Shown: positions 54,743-64,000 of the stretch, piece after piece
How positions within the stretch are numbered: the first letter of the stretch is position 1
Layout: the number at the start of each line of letters is the position of its first letter
Notes under the pieces: generated by a model
Seen by the model: only the letters and a program-made list of their open reading frames with translations
Databases searched by the model: none
What the model was told of the DNA's origin: nothing
Assembly (NCBI GenBank): GCA_019240405.1
Contig: JAFAYL010000020.1
Location: forward strand, 1-64,000
Direction of reading: 5' to 3'
DNA length: 64,000 nucleotides
Source: Acidobacteriaceae bacterium
GTDB taxonomy: Bacteria; Acidobacteriota; Terriglobia; Bryobacterales; Bryobacteraceae
Translations under genes and position numbers: made by a program

Positions 54743-55873
54743 TCACTGTGGCGGGGCTTCGATCCGGCCTGCGGCAGTCACATGCTTTATGTCCTCAGCA
54801 CGCTGGCGCGCCTGGATCTGCTCCGATATGGCCATCTCCCGCGACGCTTCAGCCAAGCGGCCCAATTTTCGCAGCGCCGTTCCAAGCGCATAATGCGCCT
54901 GCACATAATTCGGATCGATTTCAATTGCTTTGCGCAGCGGCTGAATGGCTGCTTGGGGTTGATCTACTGCGAGCTCAGATTTTCCAAGCTCGAAAAGCGC
55001 TTCCTTGTATTTGGGGTTCGCGGCAACGGCAGCTTGGAAATGCCGCAGAGCATCTGCGGGTTGATCTAACTTCTGCAAAATTTGGCCGAGCAAGCAGTGC
55101 GAGACAGGATCGTCGGGATAGTTCTTTAGCTCGGCCTCAAATTCCTGCCTTGCAAGGTCGATCTTGTCTTCTTTCCAATAAATCACCCCGAGGCCCGAAT
55201 GGACGCCCGGCAGTTTCGGATTAGCCTTTTCCGCCGCCTCGTACTCCGCGCGCGCTTCGTCATCATGAGCCAGTTTGTCGTATGCCATTCCCATCATCGA
55301 GTGCGCTTCCGCCGAATCTGGGTTGACCGCCATGATTCGTGCAAAGACATCCGCTACCTTGTCATGGTTCTTCGCGCGCAAGTAGGCCTTCCCCAACATG
55401 TCGAGAGTTGGAAGATCGGAGGGACTCAGTTTGCTGGCACGCTCCAGGTATTCCGCGGCTTCCTGATAACGGTCGAGCGCGAAGAGCGATAACCCGGCAA
55501 GCTCTAAGCTTTGAAAATCCGGTGCTGATTTTGATAGTGACTCGAAAAGCGGGAAAGCTTCCTTGTATCGTTGCGCGCGGAAGTACGCGATCGCGAGATT
55601 GCGGGTCGTGACTGGATCGCCAGGCTTGAGTTTGAGAGCGCGGTTATAAATTGCAACGGCTTCGCTTCCTTTTCCTTCGCGGGCAAGTGCGATCGCCAGG
55701 TTATTCAGAATCTCGATCGATTGCGGCTCGAGCTCGAGGGCATGGCGGAAAGCTGCTTCCGCGCCGATGTTATCACCTCGTTGAAGGTCCTGCGAACCCT
55801 GTATTAACCACGTTTGTAAGTCTTGCGCTATTGCGAAACTCGCGAGAGTAAGAGCGGTTACAACAAGGCGCAC
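54743..55873 (-). CDS. TPR-repeat exported protein
   Basis: The 376-residue protein has a signal peptide (RLVVTALTLASFAIAQ) and about nine TPR repeats from residue 20 to 345, each with the pattern of AIALAREGKGSEAVAIYNRALKLKPG and AYLRAKNHDKVADVFARIM. These repeats fold as a superhelix for protein binding. The GTG start lies three bases after the receptor stop, so the TPR protein is translationally linked to the receptor. In Acidobacteria similar TPR genes commonly follow receptor genes and are thought to assist substrate uptake or outer-membrane assembly. Confidence 0.9.
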   Translation of the reverse strand: MRLVVTALTLASFAIAQDLQTWLIQGSQDLQRGDNIGAEAAFRHALELEPQSIEILNNLAIALAREGKGSEAVAIYNRALKLKPGDPVTTRNLAIAYFRAQRYKEAFPLFESLSKSAPDFQSLELAGLSLFALDRYQEAAEYLERASKLSPSDLPTLDMLGKAYLRAKNHDKVADVFARIMAVNPDSAEAHSMMGMAYDKLAHDDEARAEYEAAEKANPKLPGVHSGLGVIYWKEDKIDLARQEFEAELKNYPDDPVSHCLLGQILQKLDQPADALRHFQAAVAANPKYKEALFELGKSELAVDQPQAAIQPLRKAIEIDPNYVQAHYALGTALRKLGRLAEASREMAISEQIQARQRAEDIKHVTAAGRIEAPPQ

Positions 55874-55876
55874 CAG

Positions 55877-58800
55877 CTAGAAGTATAGCTTCGCGCCGAG
55901 TTGTATGTTGCGCGGGAGGTGATCGCCGTTAAGCCGTCCGAACGTCGAATCGTCAACATTCGTATCCACCGAGTTGAAGTTTACGTGGTTGAAAGCGTTG
56001 AAAAACTCGCCTCGGAACTGTAGCCTGAAGCGCTCGCTAATTTTAAAGTTTCTGATCGCCGCGAGGTCCCAGTTCTGCTCACCTGGACCCAAGATTAAGC
56101 CTGGTCCGGCGGTCCCGAAGTGGCCGATCGCATCAGTGAAGGCTTTTGTGTTCATCCACTGCGCCACGTTCCCTGCTCCGGTTACTGATGCACCCGGGAC
56201 TACATCGGCTCGCGGAGCCAAGAAACTATTATAGTCGATGCCGATACCGCCTGGATAGGTTCCCGGAACGCCCCAATCAAATGAATTAAATGGGTCGCTG
56301 AACTGAGTAATCGTGAGCGAGGAACCTGACTCAATGGTCGTAATTCCAGAGAGTTCCCATCCACCCAGAACATGTCCGATAAAGCCTCGTTGATCGCGGA
56401 AGAAAGGCAACTGATATACGTAGTTCGCAATGAAGATATGCGGTGTGTTGAGAAACGCTGGGCCGTAATCTAAGCCGGAATTGTATGTGTCGTAAATCGG
56501 TGCAAAGCGATCAGCCGTATTGTTAGTAAGATTTCTCGACCAGGTGTAAGCGATTCCTAAAGTTAGTCCCTCAGTTACATGCCGATTCAAGGAAACTTGC
56601 AGAGAATTGTAATTGCTGTTGAATCTCGGGTCTCTTTGATAAAATGCTGCATACCCGAGATACGGGCGAATCGCGTTTACGTCGGCAGCTGCATCTGCTA
56701 CACGAAGCGCGAGCGGAGGCTGGTTCGCATCTATTTCCCCCAGTAGGTGGGTGCCTTTGCTTCCTACATATGCAATTTCAAAGGTAGTGTTCGGAAGGAT
56801 TTGCTGCTGAACCGAGAAATTCCAGTCTTGATAAGAGGGAACTTTAAAGGTCGGGTTTCCTGTGGCTGTGATGCTAACCGGCCCTAAAGGCACGCTCACA
56901 ACTCCGGCAGTCGGTCGATCGAAATTCGTATTCACGATCTGTACTTGTTGAACTAAAGGAGGGTCACTGAATGCATTCTGTTCCCAAATGCCATTGAGAG
57001 TCCGATCAAAATACATGCCATAGCCGGCGCGTATAGCGGTTTTGCCTTTTCCGGTTGGATCCCAGGCAAAGCCGACACGTGGACCAAAATTGTTGTTTGA
57101 GTTCGGATTTACGAGTTTGCTATAAGGTGAACAAGTGACCTCAGAAGAGATCGCCCTTGCGGACGAACATGCCGCACCAGTCGGGAAGATGATGCCATTG
57201 GTATAGGTTGCTGGAATGACAGCCTGGCCCGGCAAAAAGTTCCCCGTAGTTGGATCAATCGCAGGAACGAGAGCGGGGTTAAAAAGGAGCGGATCGAAAT
57301 TATTTAAGACATTGTTAGAGTCCGACGGCGACGGGAAGAAGCTGTACCGAACCCCAAGATTCAGAGTTAGCTTAGAACTGATTTTCCAGTCATCTTCAAT
57401 GTAAGCTTCCAGATTGAAGTAATTCAGGTGAGGGATAATGTCCCGGCTACTTTGGGAGAACAAAGAGGCATCACCCAGTAGAAAATTTGCGAATGCTGGA
57501 TTGCCGTTGGCGCTTCTAAACGTAAAGCTTCCATTCGTTGGATTAACAGCGTTTTCCGTCTTAGTCATCCACTGCACACTGATACCTGCACGGATCGCAT
57601 GATTCCCCAGAATTTTAGAGAAGTTATCGAAGATATTCTTATCGATGTTTCGCTCAAAGTAAGGCGATACAGGTATTCCGACGCCGTTAAAGCCAGTAAT
57701 TGCTAGCCCAGGTATCCGGCCATAAGGATCGCTGTAAGGGAGGCCGCCGCTAAGCGCGCTTACAAACGAAGGCGAGTTGATGATTCCCGTGATGTTGCTA
57801 TTGATTGCACCCCAGGAATAATTGAAAGCAGTCTCATTGACCACCGTCGGCGAGAGAGTCCAGGAGACATTCGCCACGACGTTTTTTCCTGGAGCATTGG
57901 TCGCGGTCGATGAGATGCCCGGAAAGTTTGATCCCGCAAATAGTCCACCTGGCTCGGTCGTGGGAACACGGTCCTGCATGAAACGACCGAAAACGTGCAC
58001 CTTATCGCTGATGTTCTGATCGAGCCTGACAAGGTCCTGGCGGTAATTGTTGAGGCCCACAACGTTGGTGATGTACTGGTTGCCTCCGGCTGCGTTACCA
58101 GGAAACTTGGAATAGATGTTCGCAATGTAAACCGTCGCATTGTGGCTGAAACATGAAGGATTGATTGTTCCGCCTGCTGCGGTGTTCGTAATGCATCCAG
58201 CGGGCGCCGATGCCGGGTTTAGCGTTACTCCTGGGAAGCTACCCGCCAACTCAGCCGCTGTCGGCACATTTAGAACGTATGTGCTCGGAAGATGCTCTTT
58301 GCGCCATTCTTCTGACCAGAAGAAAAATGTCTTCGATTCACTCTTTTTGTAAATCTTCGGAATGAATAACGGACCGCCGATCGTGAAACCGAAATTGTTA
58401 TATCGCTCGGGGGCACGAGGCGTGCCGGCGGAGTTAGCGAAGAAATCGTTGGCATTGAAATAGTCATTGCGGACGAATTCATAGGCGTCACCATGGAATT
58501 CGCTTGTCCCCGACTTGGTGGCGACTAATATTTGCCCGCCACCGCTTCGGCCATATTGAGCGTCATACGTACTTCGCTGAAGAGTGAATTCCTGAATCGC
58601 ATCTACACTTGGCACGTTCAGTAGTGTCAGATTGGAACCGCTGTCGTTCACATCAGCTCCGTCAACGGTCCAATTATTTGCACCCGTTCGAGCTCCGTTA
58701 ACAGCGACGGAGCTGGTATTCGATATTCCGAAACCCACGATGTCCGGGAGACCAGATGTGACGCCGGGTTGAAGCGTGACTAATTGCTCGAAGTTGCGGT

Positions 58801-59254
58801 TATTCAACTCCAGCTCGCGAACTTGTGTGCCAGTGATGGTACCCGCTTGCGCTGCAGACGAGGTTTGAACCGGTGTCGTTGTCTCGTTTACCGTGACATT
58901 CTCGGTGACTTGGCCGGGCTGCAATTGCGCATCGACGGTCCGTTTTTCGGCGACATGTAGTACGACGTTATCTGCTATGTAGCTTCGAAAGCCAGGGCTC
59001 TTAATCGTGATCGTGTAACCGCCGGCGGGGAGATTGGTCGCCGTGAAGCTCCCGCTGCTGTCAGTGGTGACCGTCCTAATATCCGTATTCGTCTCATTGT
59101 TGTGAACGAGGACTGTGGCTCCCTGAACCACTGCCCCGGTAGGGTCGGTCACCGTTCCAGTAAGTGTCGCGTAAATCTCCTGCGCTACACCTGGTGTGAG
59201 CCAAAGCCAAAATGCAAACAAGAAAACAAATGACGCGAAAATTCTCTTAGACAT
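55877..59254 (-). CDS. TonB-dependent receptor-like outer-membrane protein with carboxypeptidase-regulatory domain
   Basis: The 1125-residue outer-membrane protein has a signal peptide (residues 1-24), a CarboxypepD_reg-like domain about 27-110 (TLTGTVTDPTGAVVQGATV, SSGSFTATNLPAGGYTITI), a plug domain about 120-240 and a long beta barrel to the C-terminal Phe. The terminal LGAKLYF is the typical barrel-assembly signature. A TonB box is not recognisable. These are the Oar-like/oligosaccharide-type receptors abundant in Acidobacteria; the ligand is unknown. GGAGGAG lies about eight bases upstream of the ATG. The gene heads the operon TPR-FecR-unknown-Cys-rich and is itself downstream of CRTAC1. 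Confidence 0.93.
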   Translation of the reverse strand: MSKRIFASFVFLFAFWLWLTPGVAQEIYATLTGTVTDPTGAVVQGATVLVHNNETNTDIRTVTTDSSGSFTATNLPAGGYTITIKSPGFRSYIADNVVLHVAEKRTVDAQLQPGQVTENVTVNETTTPVQTSSAAQAGTITGTQVRELELNNRNFEQLVTLQPGVTSGLPDIVGFGISNTSSVAVNGARTGANNWTVDGADVNDSGSNLTLLNVPSVDAIQEFTLQRSTYDAQYGRSGGGQILVATKSGTSEFHGDAYEFVRNDYFNANDFFANSAGTPRAPERYNNFGFTIGGPLFIPKIYKKSESKTFFFWSEEWRKEHLPSTYVLNVPTAAELAGSFPGVTLNPASAPAGCITNTAAGGTINPSCFSHNATVYIANIYSKFPGNAAGGNQYITNVVGLNNYRQDLVRLDQNISDKVHVFGRFMQDRVPTTEPGGLFAGSNFPGISSTATNAPGKNVVANVSWTLSPTVVNETAFNYSWGAINSNITGIINSPSFVSALSGGLPYSDPYGRIPGLAITGFNGVGIPVSPYFERNIDKNIFDNFSKILGNHAIRAGISVQWMTKTENAVNPTNGSFTFRSANGNPAFANFLLGDASLFSQSSRDIIPHLNYFNLEAYIEDDWKISSKLTLNLGVRYSFFPSPSDSNNVLNNFDPLLFNPALVPAIDPTTGNFLPGQAVIPATYTNGIIFPTGAACSSARAISSEVTCSPYSKLVNPNSNNNFGPRVGFAWDPTGKGKTAIRAGYGMYFDRTLNGIWEQNAFSDPPLVQQVQIVNTNFDRPTAGVVSVPLGPVSITATGNPTFKVPSYQDWNFSVQQQILPNTTFEIAYVGSKGTHLLGEIDANQPPLALRVADAAADVNAIRPYLGYAAFYQRDPRFNSNYNSLQVSLNRHVTEGLTLGIAYTWSRNLTNNTADRFAPIYDTYNSGLDYGPAFLNTPHIFIANYVYQLPFFRDQRGFIGHVLGGWELSGITTIESGSSLTITQFSDPFNSFDWGVPGTYPGGIGIDYNSFLAPRADVVPGASVTGAGNVAQWMNTKAFTDAIGHFGTAGPGLILGPGEQNWDLAAIRNFKISERFRLQFRGEFFNAFNHVNFNSVDTNVDDSTFGRLNGDHLPRNIQLGAKLYF

Positions 59255-59336
59255 CCCTTAGAACTCCTCCAAAGCGTTTGTAACCCGATGTTAACTCAAG
59301 GCTTCGAAACGTACAATAGCGTAGAATTGCAGGTTT

Positions 59337-61100
59337 TCATGACGAGCGCTTTTGAAACGCTTGTGTCTTGATAACCCCCGACCCCTCGCGAATCACGACC
59401 AGTCGATCGGCAGCAACCTTCGAGATCTTCTCCGTTTGCCCGTTCGGCCAGCGGATGTCGAGGTCCACCGTATCCGCAGCGCCCAAACCGAAATGAAGAC
59501 GCAGATCGTTTGCTGAATAAAAGCTCGACTGGCTGAGCACTTCCTGCGCCTGAACCTTGCCGCCGTAATGCGCTGTCACACGCGCTCCGGTCGCGCTTCT
59601 GTTCGACTTCGTTCCAATCAGCTTCACCTTTAGCCAGTGCCCAGCGCCAGTGACATCGTTCCGGAGCAGTGACGGAGGCTCGTTTAAATTCATAATGAGG
59701 ATATCGATATCCCCATCATTATCGAAGTCACCGAAAGCACAGCCGCGGCTCGCATGCACAGCCGAGACGCCGGGGCCGGCCTGATCCAACAGTTCTTCAA
59801 ATTTGCCGTTTCTTAAGTTTCGAAACAAAATACGCGGACTCTTGAAAGGATAGTTCGGCAGCGTGGCCTCGATTTCCGGATAGACGCTTCCTGTCACCCA
59901 GAATAGGTCCGGGAAGCCGTCATTATCGAAATCATAAATGCCGGCACCCCAACTGATGTATCGCGTCTCGACACCCAATCCGGCGGAATTCGTTACGTCT
60001 TCGAAGCTGCCCTTCCCATCGTTGCGATACAACACAGCGGTGTCATCCGCAAAATGCGTTTTGAGAATATCCAAGCTGCCATCGAGATTGTAATCGCTGA
60101 CGCCCAAGCCCATGCCGGCCTGTTCCATTCCGTCCTCGTTCAGGGCGACACCGCTTTCGAGCCCCACATCCGTGAACGTGCCGTCGTGATTGTTCTTCAA
60201 CAGAAAGCTTGGCGTGGAATCAGCCGCGACGTAAAGATCGGGCCATCCGTCATTGTCGAAATCCGCAGCTACAGTCGTCATGCAATAACTGCCTCTTGCC
60301 TTCACTACTCCGGATTTCGCGCTCACGTCCGTGAAAGTTCCGTCGCCGTTGTTGTGATATAGGGCGGGAGTGCTTGGCGGCAATCCTCGAGGCCCGCAAT
60401 TTACAGGAATTCCTTTCCAGTTACAGTTCGGGTTTTCGCCGGGTTTGGGAATTCTGTTGGGATCAAATTCGAGATAGTTGGCGACGAATAGATCCAAGCG
60501 TCCGTCGCGATCATAGTCGATAAACGTGCAGCCCGAGCCCCATTTATTTCCGGCGTGAAGCAAGCCGGATTGTTCTGTTACGTCCGTGAACGTGCCGTCG
60601 CCATTGTTGCGATATAGGGCGTTCTGGCCCCAGTAAGTGATGAAAAGATCGTCAAATCCATCATTGTTGTAATCGCCCACTGCAACCGCGGATGCCCATC
60701 CTGTTCGGCCCAACCTTGCTTTTTCCGTGACGTCAGTGAACGTGCCATCCCGATTGTTGCGGTAAAGCCGGTTGATTGCTCCCTCGGGCGGCCCTTCGAG
60801 GCGGGAACCGCTCAACAGAAAAACGTCGAGCCAACCGTCGTTGTCATAGTCGAACAGCGCGCATCCGCAGCCCACGGTTTCAATAATGAACGTCTTCCGA
60901 TTCGGTTCGCCGTAAATCAGAGGCGCGTGTAGGCCCGCTTGAACCGCGACATCGACAAAGCGGGCATTGAAAGGCAGACCTGATGGCTTACTTCGCGGGG
61001 TGGGCTTTACGCCGCGACTCGAAACGCCCTGACCAAAGGCTCTCACGAGCGGCGCCCCGATTAAGGAGAGACACGTTCGTCTAGTGAGATTTACCGCCAT
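59337..61100 (-). CDS. CRTAC1-type FG-GAP/ASPIC-UnbV exported protein
   Basis: The 587-residue protein has a twin-arginine-like signal (LTRRTCLSLIG near residues 5-15), seven FG-GAP/VCBS calcium-binding repeats (for example DYDNDGWLDVF, DYNNDGFDDLF, DYDRDGRLDLF, DFDNDGWPDLY, DYNLDGSLDIL, DFDNDGFPDLF and DFDNDGDIDIL), consistent with a seven-bladed propeller, and a C-terminal ASPIC/UnbV domain from about 500 (VKLIGTKSNRSATGARVTA, WPNGQTEKI). Such proteins are secreted and may bind polysaccharide or act with TonB receptors. It precedes the TonB-like receptor gene by 82 bases. A pair of 12-bp direct repeats lies between it and pgm. Confidence 0.93.
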   Translation of the reverse strand: MAVNLTRRTCLSLIGAPLVRAFGQGVSSRGVKPTPRSKPSGLPFNARFVDVAVQAGLHAPLIYGEPNRKTFIIETVGCGCALFDYDNDGWLDVFLLSGSRLEGPPEGAINRLYRNNRDGTFTDVTEKARLGRTGWASAVAVGDYNNDGFDDLFITYWGQNALYRNNGDGTFTDVTEQSGLLHAGNKWGSGCTFIDYDRDGRLDLFVANYLEFDPNRIPKPGENPNCNWKGIPVNCGPRGLPPSTPALYHNNGDGTFTDVSAKSGVVKARGSYCMTTVAADFDNDGWPDLYVAADSTPSFLLKNNHDGTFTDVGLESGVALNEDGMEQAGMGLGVSDYNLDGSLDILKTHFADDTAVLYRNDGKGSFEDVTNSAGLGVETRYISWGAGIYDFDNDGFPDLFWVTGSVYPEIEATLPNYPFKSPRILFRNLRNGKFEELLDQAGPGVSAVHASRGCAFGDFDNDGDIDILIMNLNEPPSLLRNDVTGAGHWLKVKLIGTKSNRSATGARVTAHYGGKVQAQEVLSQSSFYSANDLRLHFGLGAADTVDLDIRWPNGQTEKISKVAADRLVVIREGSGVIKTQAFQKRSS

Positions 61101-61171
61101 CGATTCGCAGTTTAACAGTTCAGAGGATTGAAGCTCCGATTACGTCGAATCAACAACTTAGGCCAATTCTG

Positions 61172-61220
61172 CGAAACGAACTCCCCTGTTTTACGAAACG
61201 AACTCAAGTTGGGTTCGTTT
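61172..61220. promoter_or_regulatory. 12-bp direct repeats and a hairpin upstream of the CRTAC1 gene
   Basis: CGAAACGAACTC occurs at 61172-61183 and 61194-61205, 22 bases apart (about two helical turns). The second copy is also the left arm of an inverted repeat: AAACGAAC at 61196-61203 and GTTCGTTT at 61213-61220 around a nine-base loop. On the plus strand this hairpin is followed by T residues, but both neighbouring genes run leftward. Because it lies 72 to 120 bases before the CRTAC1 start codon, an operator role is possible. A hairpin that terminates pgm transcription is the alternative. Confidence 0.45.
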
Positions 61221-61226
61221 TTTCAC

Positions 61227-62888
61227 TTAGCCTGTGACCGCCGCGGCAACCTTGAACGTTCCTGAGATGAGCGCTTGCGCTTCCTTCTGAATACGGCGGA
61301 GGTGGTCAACTCCGAGGAAGCTTTCGGCATAGATTTTGTAGACATTTTCCGTTCCTGAGGGTCGAGCCGCAAACCAGCCGTTCTGGGTGACTACCTTGAG
61401 CCCGCCAATGGGCGCACCGTTTGCCGGAGCTGCCGTGAGCATCGCTTCGATCTTTTCACCCGCCAATTCCTGCGCCGCGACCTGCTTTGGCGATAGCTTC
61501 TGCAGAATGGCTTTTTCGTCAGGTGATGCCGGAGCATCGATACGCTCGTACACGGGATCGCCGAATTTGCTAGTCAGCTCGCGATAGCGCGCGCCGGGAT
61601 CGTCTCCCGTTTTCGCCGTGATTTCGGCTGAGAGCAGCGCCAGAATCAAACCATCTTTGTCAGTGCTCCATGCCGAGCCATCCATTTGCAAAAATGAAGC
61701 GCCGGCGCTTTCCTCGCCTCCGAATCCGAGCGATCCATCGAGCAGCCCATCGACGAACCATTTAAATCCGACGGGCACTTCGATAAGCGGACGACCTAAA
61801 TCAGCGGCCACGCGATCAATAATGCTGCTGCTGACAAGCGTCTTTCCTACACCTGCTTCCTGACGCCATTGCTGCCGGATACGGAACAGATAGTCGATAG
61901 CCACGGCCAAGTAGTGATTGGGATTGAGAAGCCCAGCGCCTTTGGTAACCACGCCGTGCCGGTCATGATCTGTATCGCAGGCGAATGCGACATCGAATCT
62001 GTCTTTCAGAGCAATCAGGCTCGCCATTGCGTAAGGAGAGGAGCAATCCATCCGGATCTTCCCATCCCAATCGACACTCATAAACCGAAACGTCGGATCG
62101 ACGACAGTATTGAGAACGGTGAGCTTCAACCCGTAACGATCGGCAATGCGGGGCCAATACGCCACCCCGGCTCCGCCTAATGGATCGACACCCAAGTTGA
62201 GATCGGCGGCGGCGATGCTCGCGAGATCCACCACCCGCCACAACTCGTCCACATACTTCGAAACGTAATCGTACCGATGCGTTGTCGCGGCCTTCAGAGC
62301 CCGCTCGTAAGGAACCCGAGCTACACTTTTCAGGCCCGAGCGCAGTAGATCGTTCGCGTAATTTTCGATCCATTTTGTCGCGGAAGTATCCGCTGGACCG
62401 CCGGAAGGAGGATTGTATTTGAAGCCGCCGTCTTCAGGAGGGTTGTGAGAGGGAGTAATAACAATTCCATCGGCGAGTCCATCTTTGCGTCCGCGGTTAT
62501 AAGTGAGTATCGCGTGCGATAACGCAGGCGTCGGCGTGTAGCCGCCTGCGTGATCGACCATTACGTCGACAGTATTGGCAGCAAGCACCTCGAGAGCGGT
62601 TACGAACGCGGGCTCGGAAAGAGCATGTGTGTCCTTGGCGAGGAAAAGAGGACCGGTCGTGCCCTGTTGCCGCCGGTACTCGTAAATCGCCTGGGTGATG
62701 GCGAGTATGTGGTCCTCATTAAATGAGGAGTGTAGTGAAGAGCCCCGATGGCCGGATGTTCCGAAGGCGACCCGTTGCGTATTCTCGCTCGGATCAGGTT
62801 TGAGCGAGTAATAACTGGTAATCAGGCGGGGAATATTGACAAGCTGCGAAGGATCGGCGGGTTTGCCTGCGCGTGGATCAGTAGCCAT
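61227..62888 (-). CDS. pgm: Alpha-D-glucose phosphate-specific phosphoglucomutase
   Basis: Pgm interconverts glucose-1-phosphate and glucose-6-phosphate for glycogen and exopolysaccharide synthesis. The 553-residue protein has the phosphoserine loop [18 protein letters not shown] near 145, the metal loop [12 protein letters not shown] near 305, the sugar-binding [11 protein letters not shown] near 390 and the C-terminal phosphate-binding [16 protein letters not shown] near 510. Length and motifs fit the PgmA class. It lies 126 bases before CRTAC1 and 30 bases after the ATP-grasp-like gene. Confidence 0.97.
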   Translation of the reverse strand: MATDPRAGKPADPSQLVNIPRLITSYYSLKPDPSENTQRVAFGTSGHRGSSLHSSFNEDHILAITQAIYEYRRQQGTTGPLFLAKDTHALSEPAFVTALEVLAANTVDVMVDHAGGYTPTPALSHAILTYNRGRKDGLADGIVITPSHNPPEDGGFKYNPPSGGPADTSATKWIENYANDLLRSGLKSVARVPYERALKAATTHRYDYVSKYVDELWRVVDLASIAAADLNLGVDPLGGAGVAYWPRIADRYGLKLTVLNTVVDPTFRFMSVDWDGKIRMDCSSPYAMASLIALKDRFDVAFACDTDHDRHGVVTKGAGLLNPNHYLAVAIDYLFRIRQQWRQEAGVGKTLVSSSIIDRVAADLGRPLIEVPVGFKWFVDGLLDGSLGFGGEESAGASFLQMDGSAWSTDKDGLILALLSAEITAKTGDDPGARYRELTSKFGDPVYERIDAPASPDEKAILQKLSPKQVAAQELAGEKIEAMLTAAPANGAPIGGLKVVTQNGWFAARPSGTENVYKIYAESFLGVDHLRRIQKEAQALISGTFKVAAAVTG

Positions 62889-62918
62889 ATCACCTCACAT
62901 TTTCGTCCCTCTTCAGGA

Positions 62919-64000
62919 TTACTGCGGGAGATGGAAACCGGCCGACGCGCCCACCCAGTCGAGGTCTTTATTGAAATCGACGCCCATCATTTTTCCGCGG
63001 CCAGTGCGTATGATCGTTGTCACCGGCTTTAACCCGCCATCCCAAATGTACATGATTCGCGTCTCGACCTTCGTCATCCCGCTGGGCGTGTCAACGGTTG
63101 GGACGAAGTTCATCTTTCGCTGAAGAATGAAATTCGAGCGCTCCTTCTCCGGAATGGCGTCAATCTCCTCCTGGGCGGGGCCGATTTTTATGCCGAGCCC
63201 GGCGAACGAATAAAGCGGCTTGAGGACGTAATCGTCCAGGTTTTCCGGCAACGTGTTCACGTCAGACAAGAATCTCGTTTCAGGCACACTGACGTGACGG
63301 AACCAGGGCAGCGAAAACTTACTCAGACGAAAAAACCAGTTCGGATGCCCGGCCCATTCGACATCCAAATCATCCGTGAACTGGAAATCAGTGTTGATCT
63401 CTTTTCGCAGCAGCTCATCCACAATCGCGCGATTATAGATGCGCTTAATTTCGATATCGTCCAGATAGAGTTTGCGTCCCCGCTTTCTAACATCGGTAAT
63501 CGGAGCGATCCGGATTCCCAGTAATTTCCGGGTCAGCAGGAAATCTGCGAGTGTCTTTTGTTCGTACGGATCTATTTCGAGAAGAACGACCTGCTCCGGC
63601 GAGTGCCCGCCGAGGATCGCTCGCCCGAGCGTCTCATGATAACTCCGCTCATCCAGGCAATCGAGGAATTCGCGGAGATTTGAGTCGAGCCGGTAAACCT
63701 GGCGGTAGACGTCCGCGAGCGCGGGCTGAAATGCATACAGCGAAGGGAAGCCCTGAATCTCGACGAGCTTCGGCTCTAGTGTTCCATCGGGTTCGCGGAC
63801 CAGGCCGAAATCAGCTTGCACAAACAACGGATGCTCCGGCTCATTTGGCACCCGAAAGCGATCCGGAATTGCCGCATCTGAAGCTTTCCGGTATTGCGGA
63901 TTCTCAGCAAGCTGCCGGTATAGTTCTTGCCCATAGCGCACCATCTTATCGAGCAGCGGCTTCGGATAAAAAACCGGCGTTTCGCTACAGCGAAAACCGA
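62919..64000 (-). CDS. ATP-grasp-like protein of unknown substrate, right-truncated
   Basis: The frame is open to the right edge of the window, where it reads ETPVFYPKPLLDK before the first in-frame ATG near 63944, so the N-terminus lies outside. The visible part of 360 residues has FVQADFGLVREPDG, a KLVEIQGFPSLYAFQ segment, the ATP-grasp-like DDYVLKPLYSFAGLGIKI near the last third, and a late EKERSNFILQRKMNF with GKMMGVDFNKDLDWVGAS. The pattern resembles glutathionylspermidine-synthase-like or circularly permuted ATP-grasp ligases, but no subfamily is certain. It probably shares a transcript with pgm, 30 bases downstream. Confidence 0.65.
   Translation of the reverse strand, partial: GFRCSETPVFYPKPLLDKMVRYGQELYRQLAENPQYRKASDAAIPDRFRVPNEPEHPLFVQADFGLVREPDGTLEPKLVEIQGFPSLYAFQPALADVYRQVYRLDSNLREFLDCLDERSYHETLGRAILGGHSPEQVVLLEIDPYEQKTLADFLLTRKLLGIRIAPITDVRKRGRKLYLDDIEIKRIYNRAIVDELLRKEINTDFQFTDDLDVEWAGHPNWFFRLSKFSLPWFRHVSVPETRFLSDVNTLPENLDDYVLKPLYSFAGLGIKIGPAQEEIDAIPEKERSNFILQRKMNFVPTVDTPSGMTKVETRIMYIWDGGLKPVTTIIRTGRGKMMGVDFNKDLDWVGASAGFHLPQ

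Overview
The window looks like a chromosomal segment of an Acidobacteriota bacterium, probably close to the Bryobacterales/Solibacter group. This is inferred from family content, with no search run: a MacB/FtsX-like duplicated permease of the ADOP type, a 1125-residue TonB-receptor-like protein with an N-terminal carboxypeptidase-regulatory domain, an FG-GAP/ASPIC-UnbV (CRTAC1) protein, HAF repeats with a PEP-CTERM tail, and BshC. DNA is moderately GC-rich. There is one tRNA gene (Leu, CAA). I see no rRNA, CRISPR array, prophage or intact insertion sequence.

Left part (1-21.6 kb). A left-truncated ADOP permease is broken by two one-base frameshifts. After a 0.4 kb gap come a TPR/DUF900 hydrolase and a tightly packed run of RsbU-type phosphatase, NAD(P)HX repair enzyme and TsaE. 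Next are a baeRF-family protein, a Tat-signal aminotransferase, a TPP enzyme divergent from a GH1-like hydrolase, an LprI-like lipoprotein/periplasmic protein, an AhpD-like protein with a membrane ferritin (MbfA), and a uvrA-CPBP protease-mtnA operon.

Middle (21.6-36.3 kb). A short accessory stretch (21.7-24.0 kb) carries unrecognised genes, a 21-bp tandem repeat and a frameshifted MNT nucleotidyltransferase. It is followed by ilvD-FAD oxidase-DUF1697, and by a long leftward series (YsnF, small protein, SYLF-OmpA, then a two-subunit molybdenum hydroxylase). Divergent from YsnF is a rightward envelope/stress series (helical repeat protein, PF07332-like membrane protein, DUF3618, AsmA-like protein).

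Right part (36.3-64 kb). This holds a PEP-CTERM HAF protein, a cellulose-synthase-like glycosyltransferase, a family 5 uracil-DNA glycosylase, two response regulators, speA, a TrmJ-like methylase, a two-gene DUF4258 module resembling toxin/immunity pairs, a bacterial neprosin, tRNA-Leu, bshC, cyaY-hemW, an MFS transporter and small membrane proteins. A five-gene leftward operon follows (TonB-like receptor, TPR, FecR-like, unknown exported protein, Cys-rich protein), preceded by CRTAC1, phosphoglucomutase and a right-truncated ATP-grasp-like protein.

The strongest candidates for something under-described are the FecR-containing receptor operon without a sigma factor, the DUF4258 pair, and the divergent YsnF/AsmA envelope-stress locus. 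None can be called a new system from sequence reading alone.
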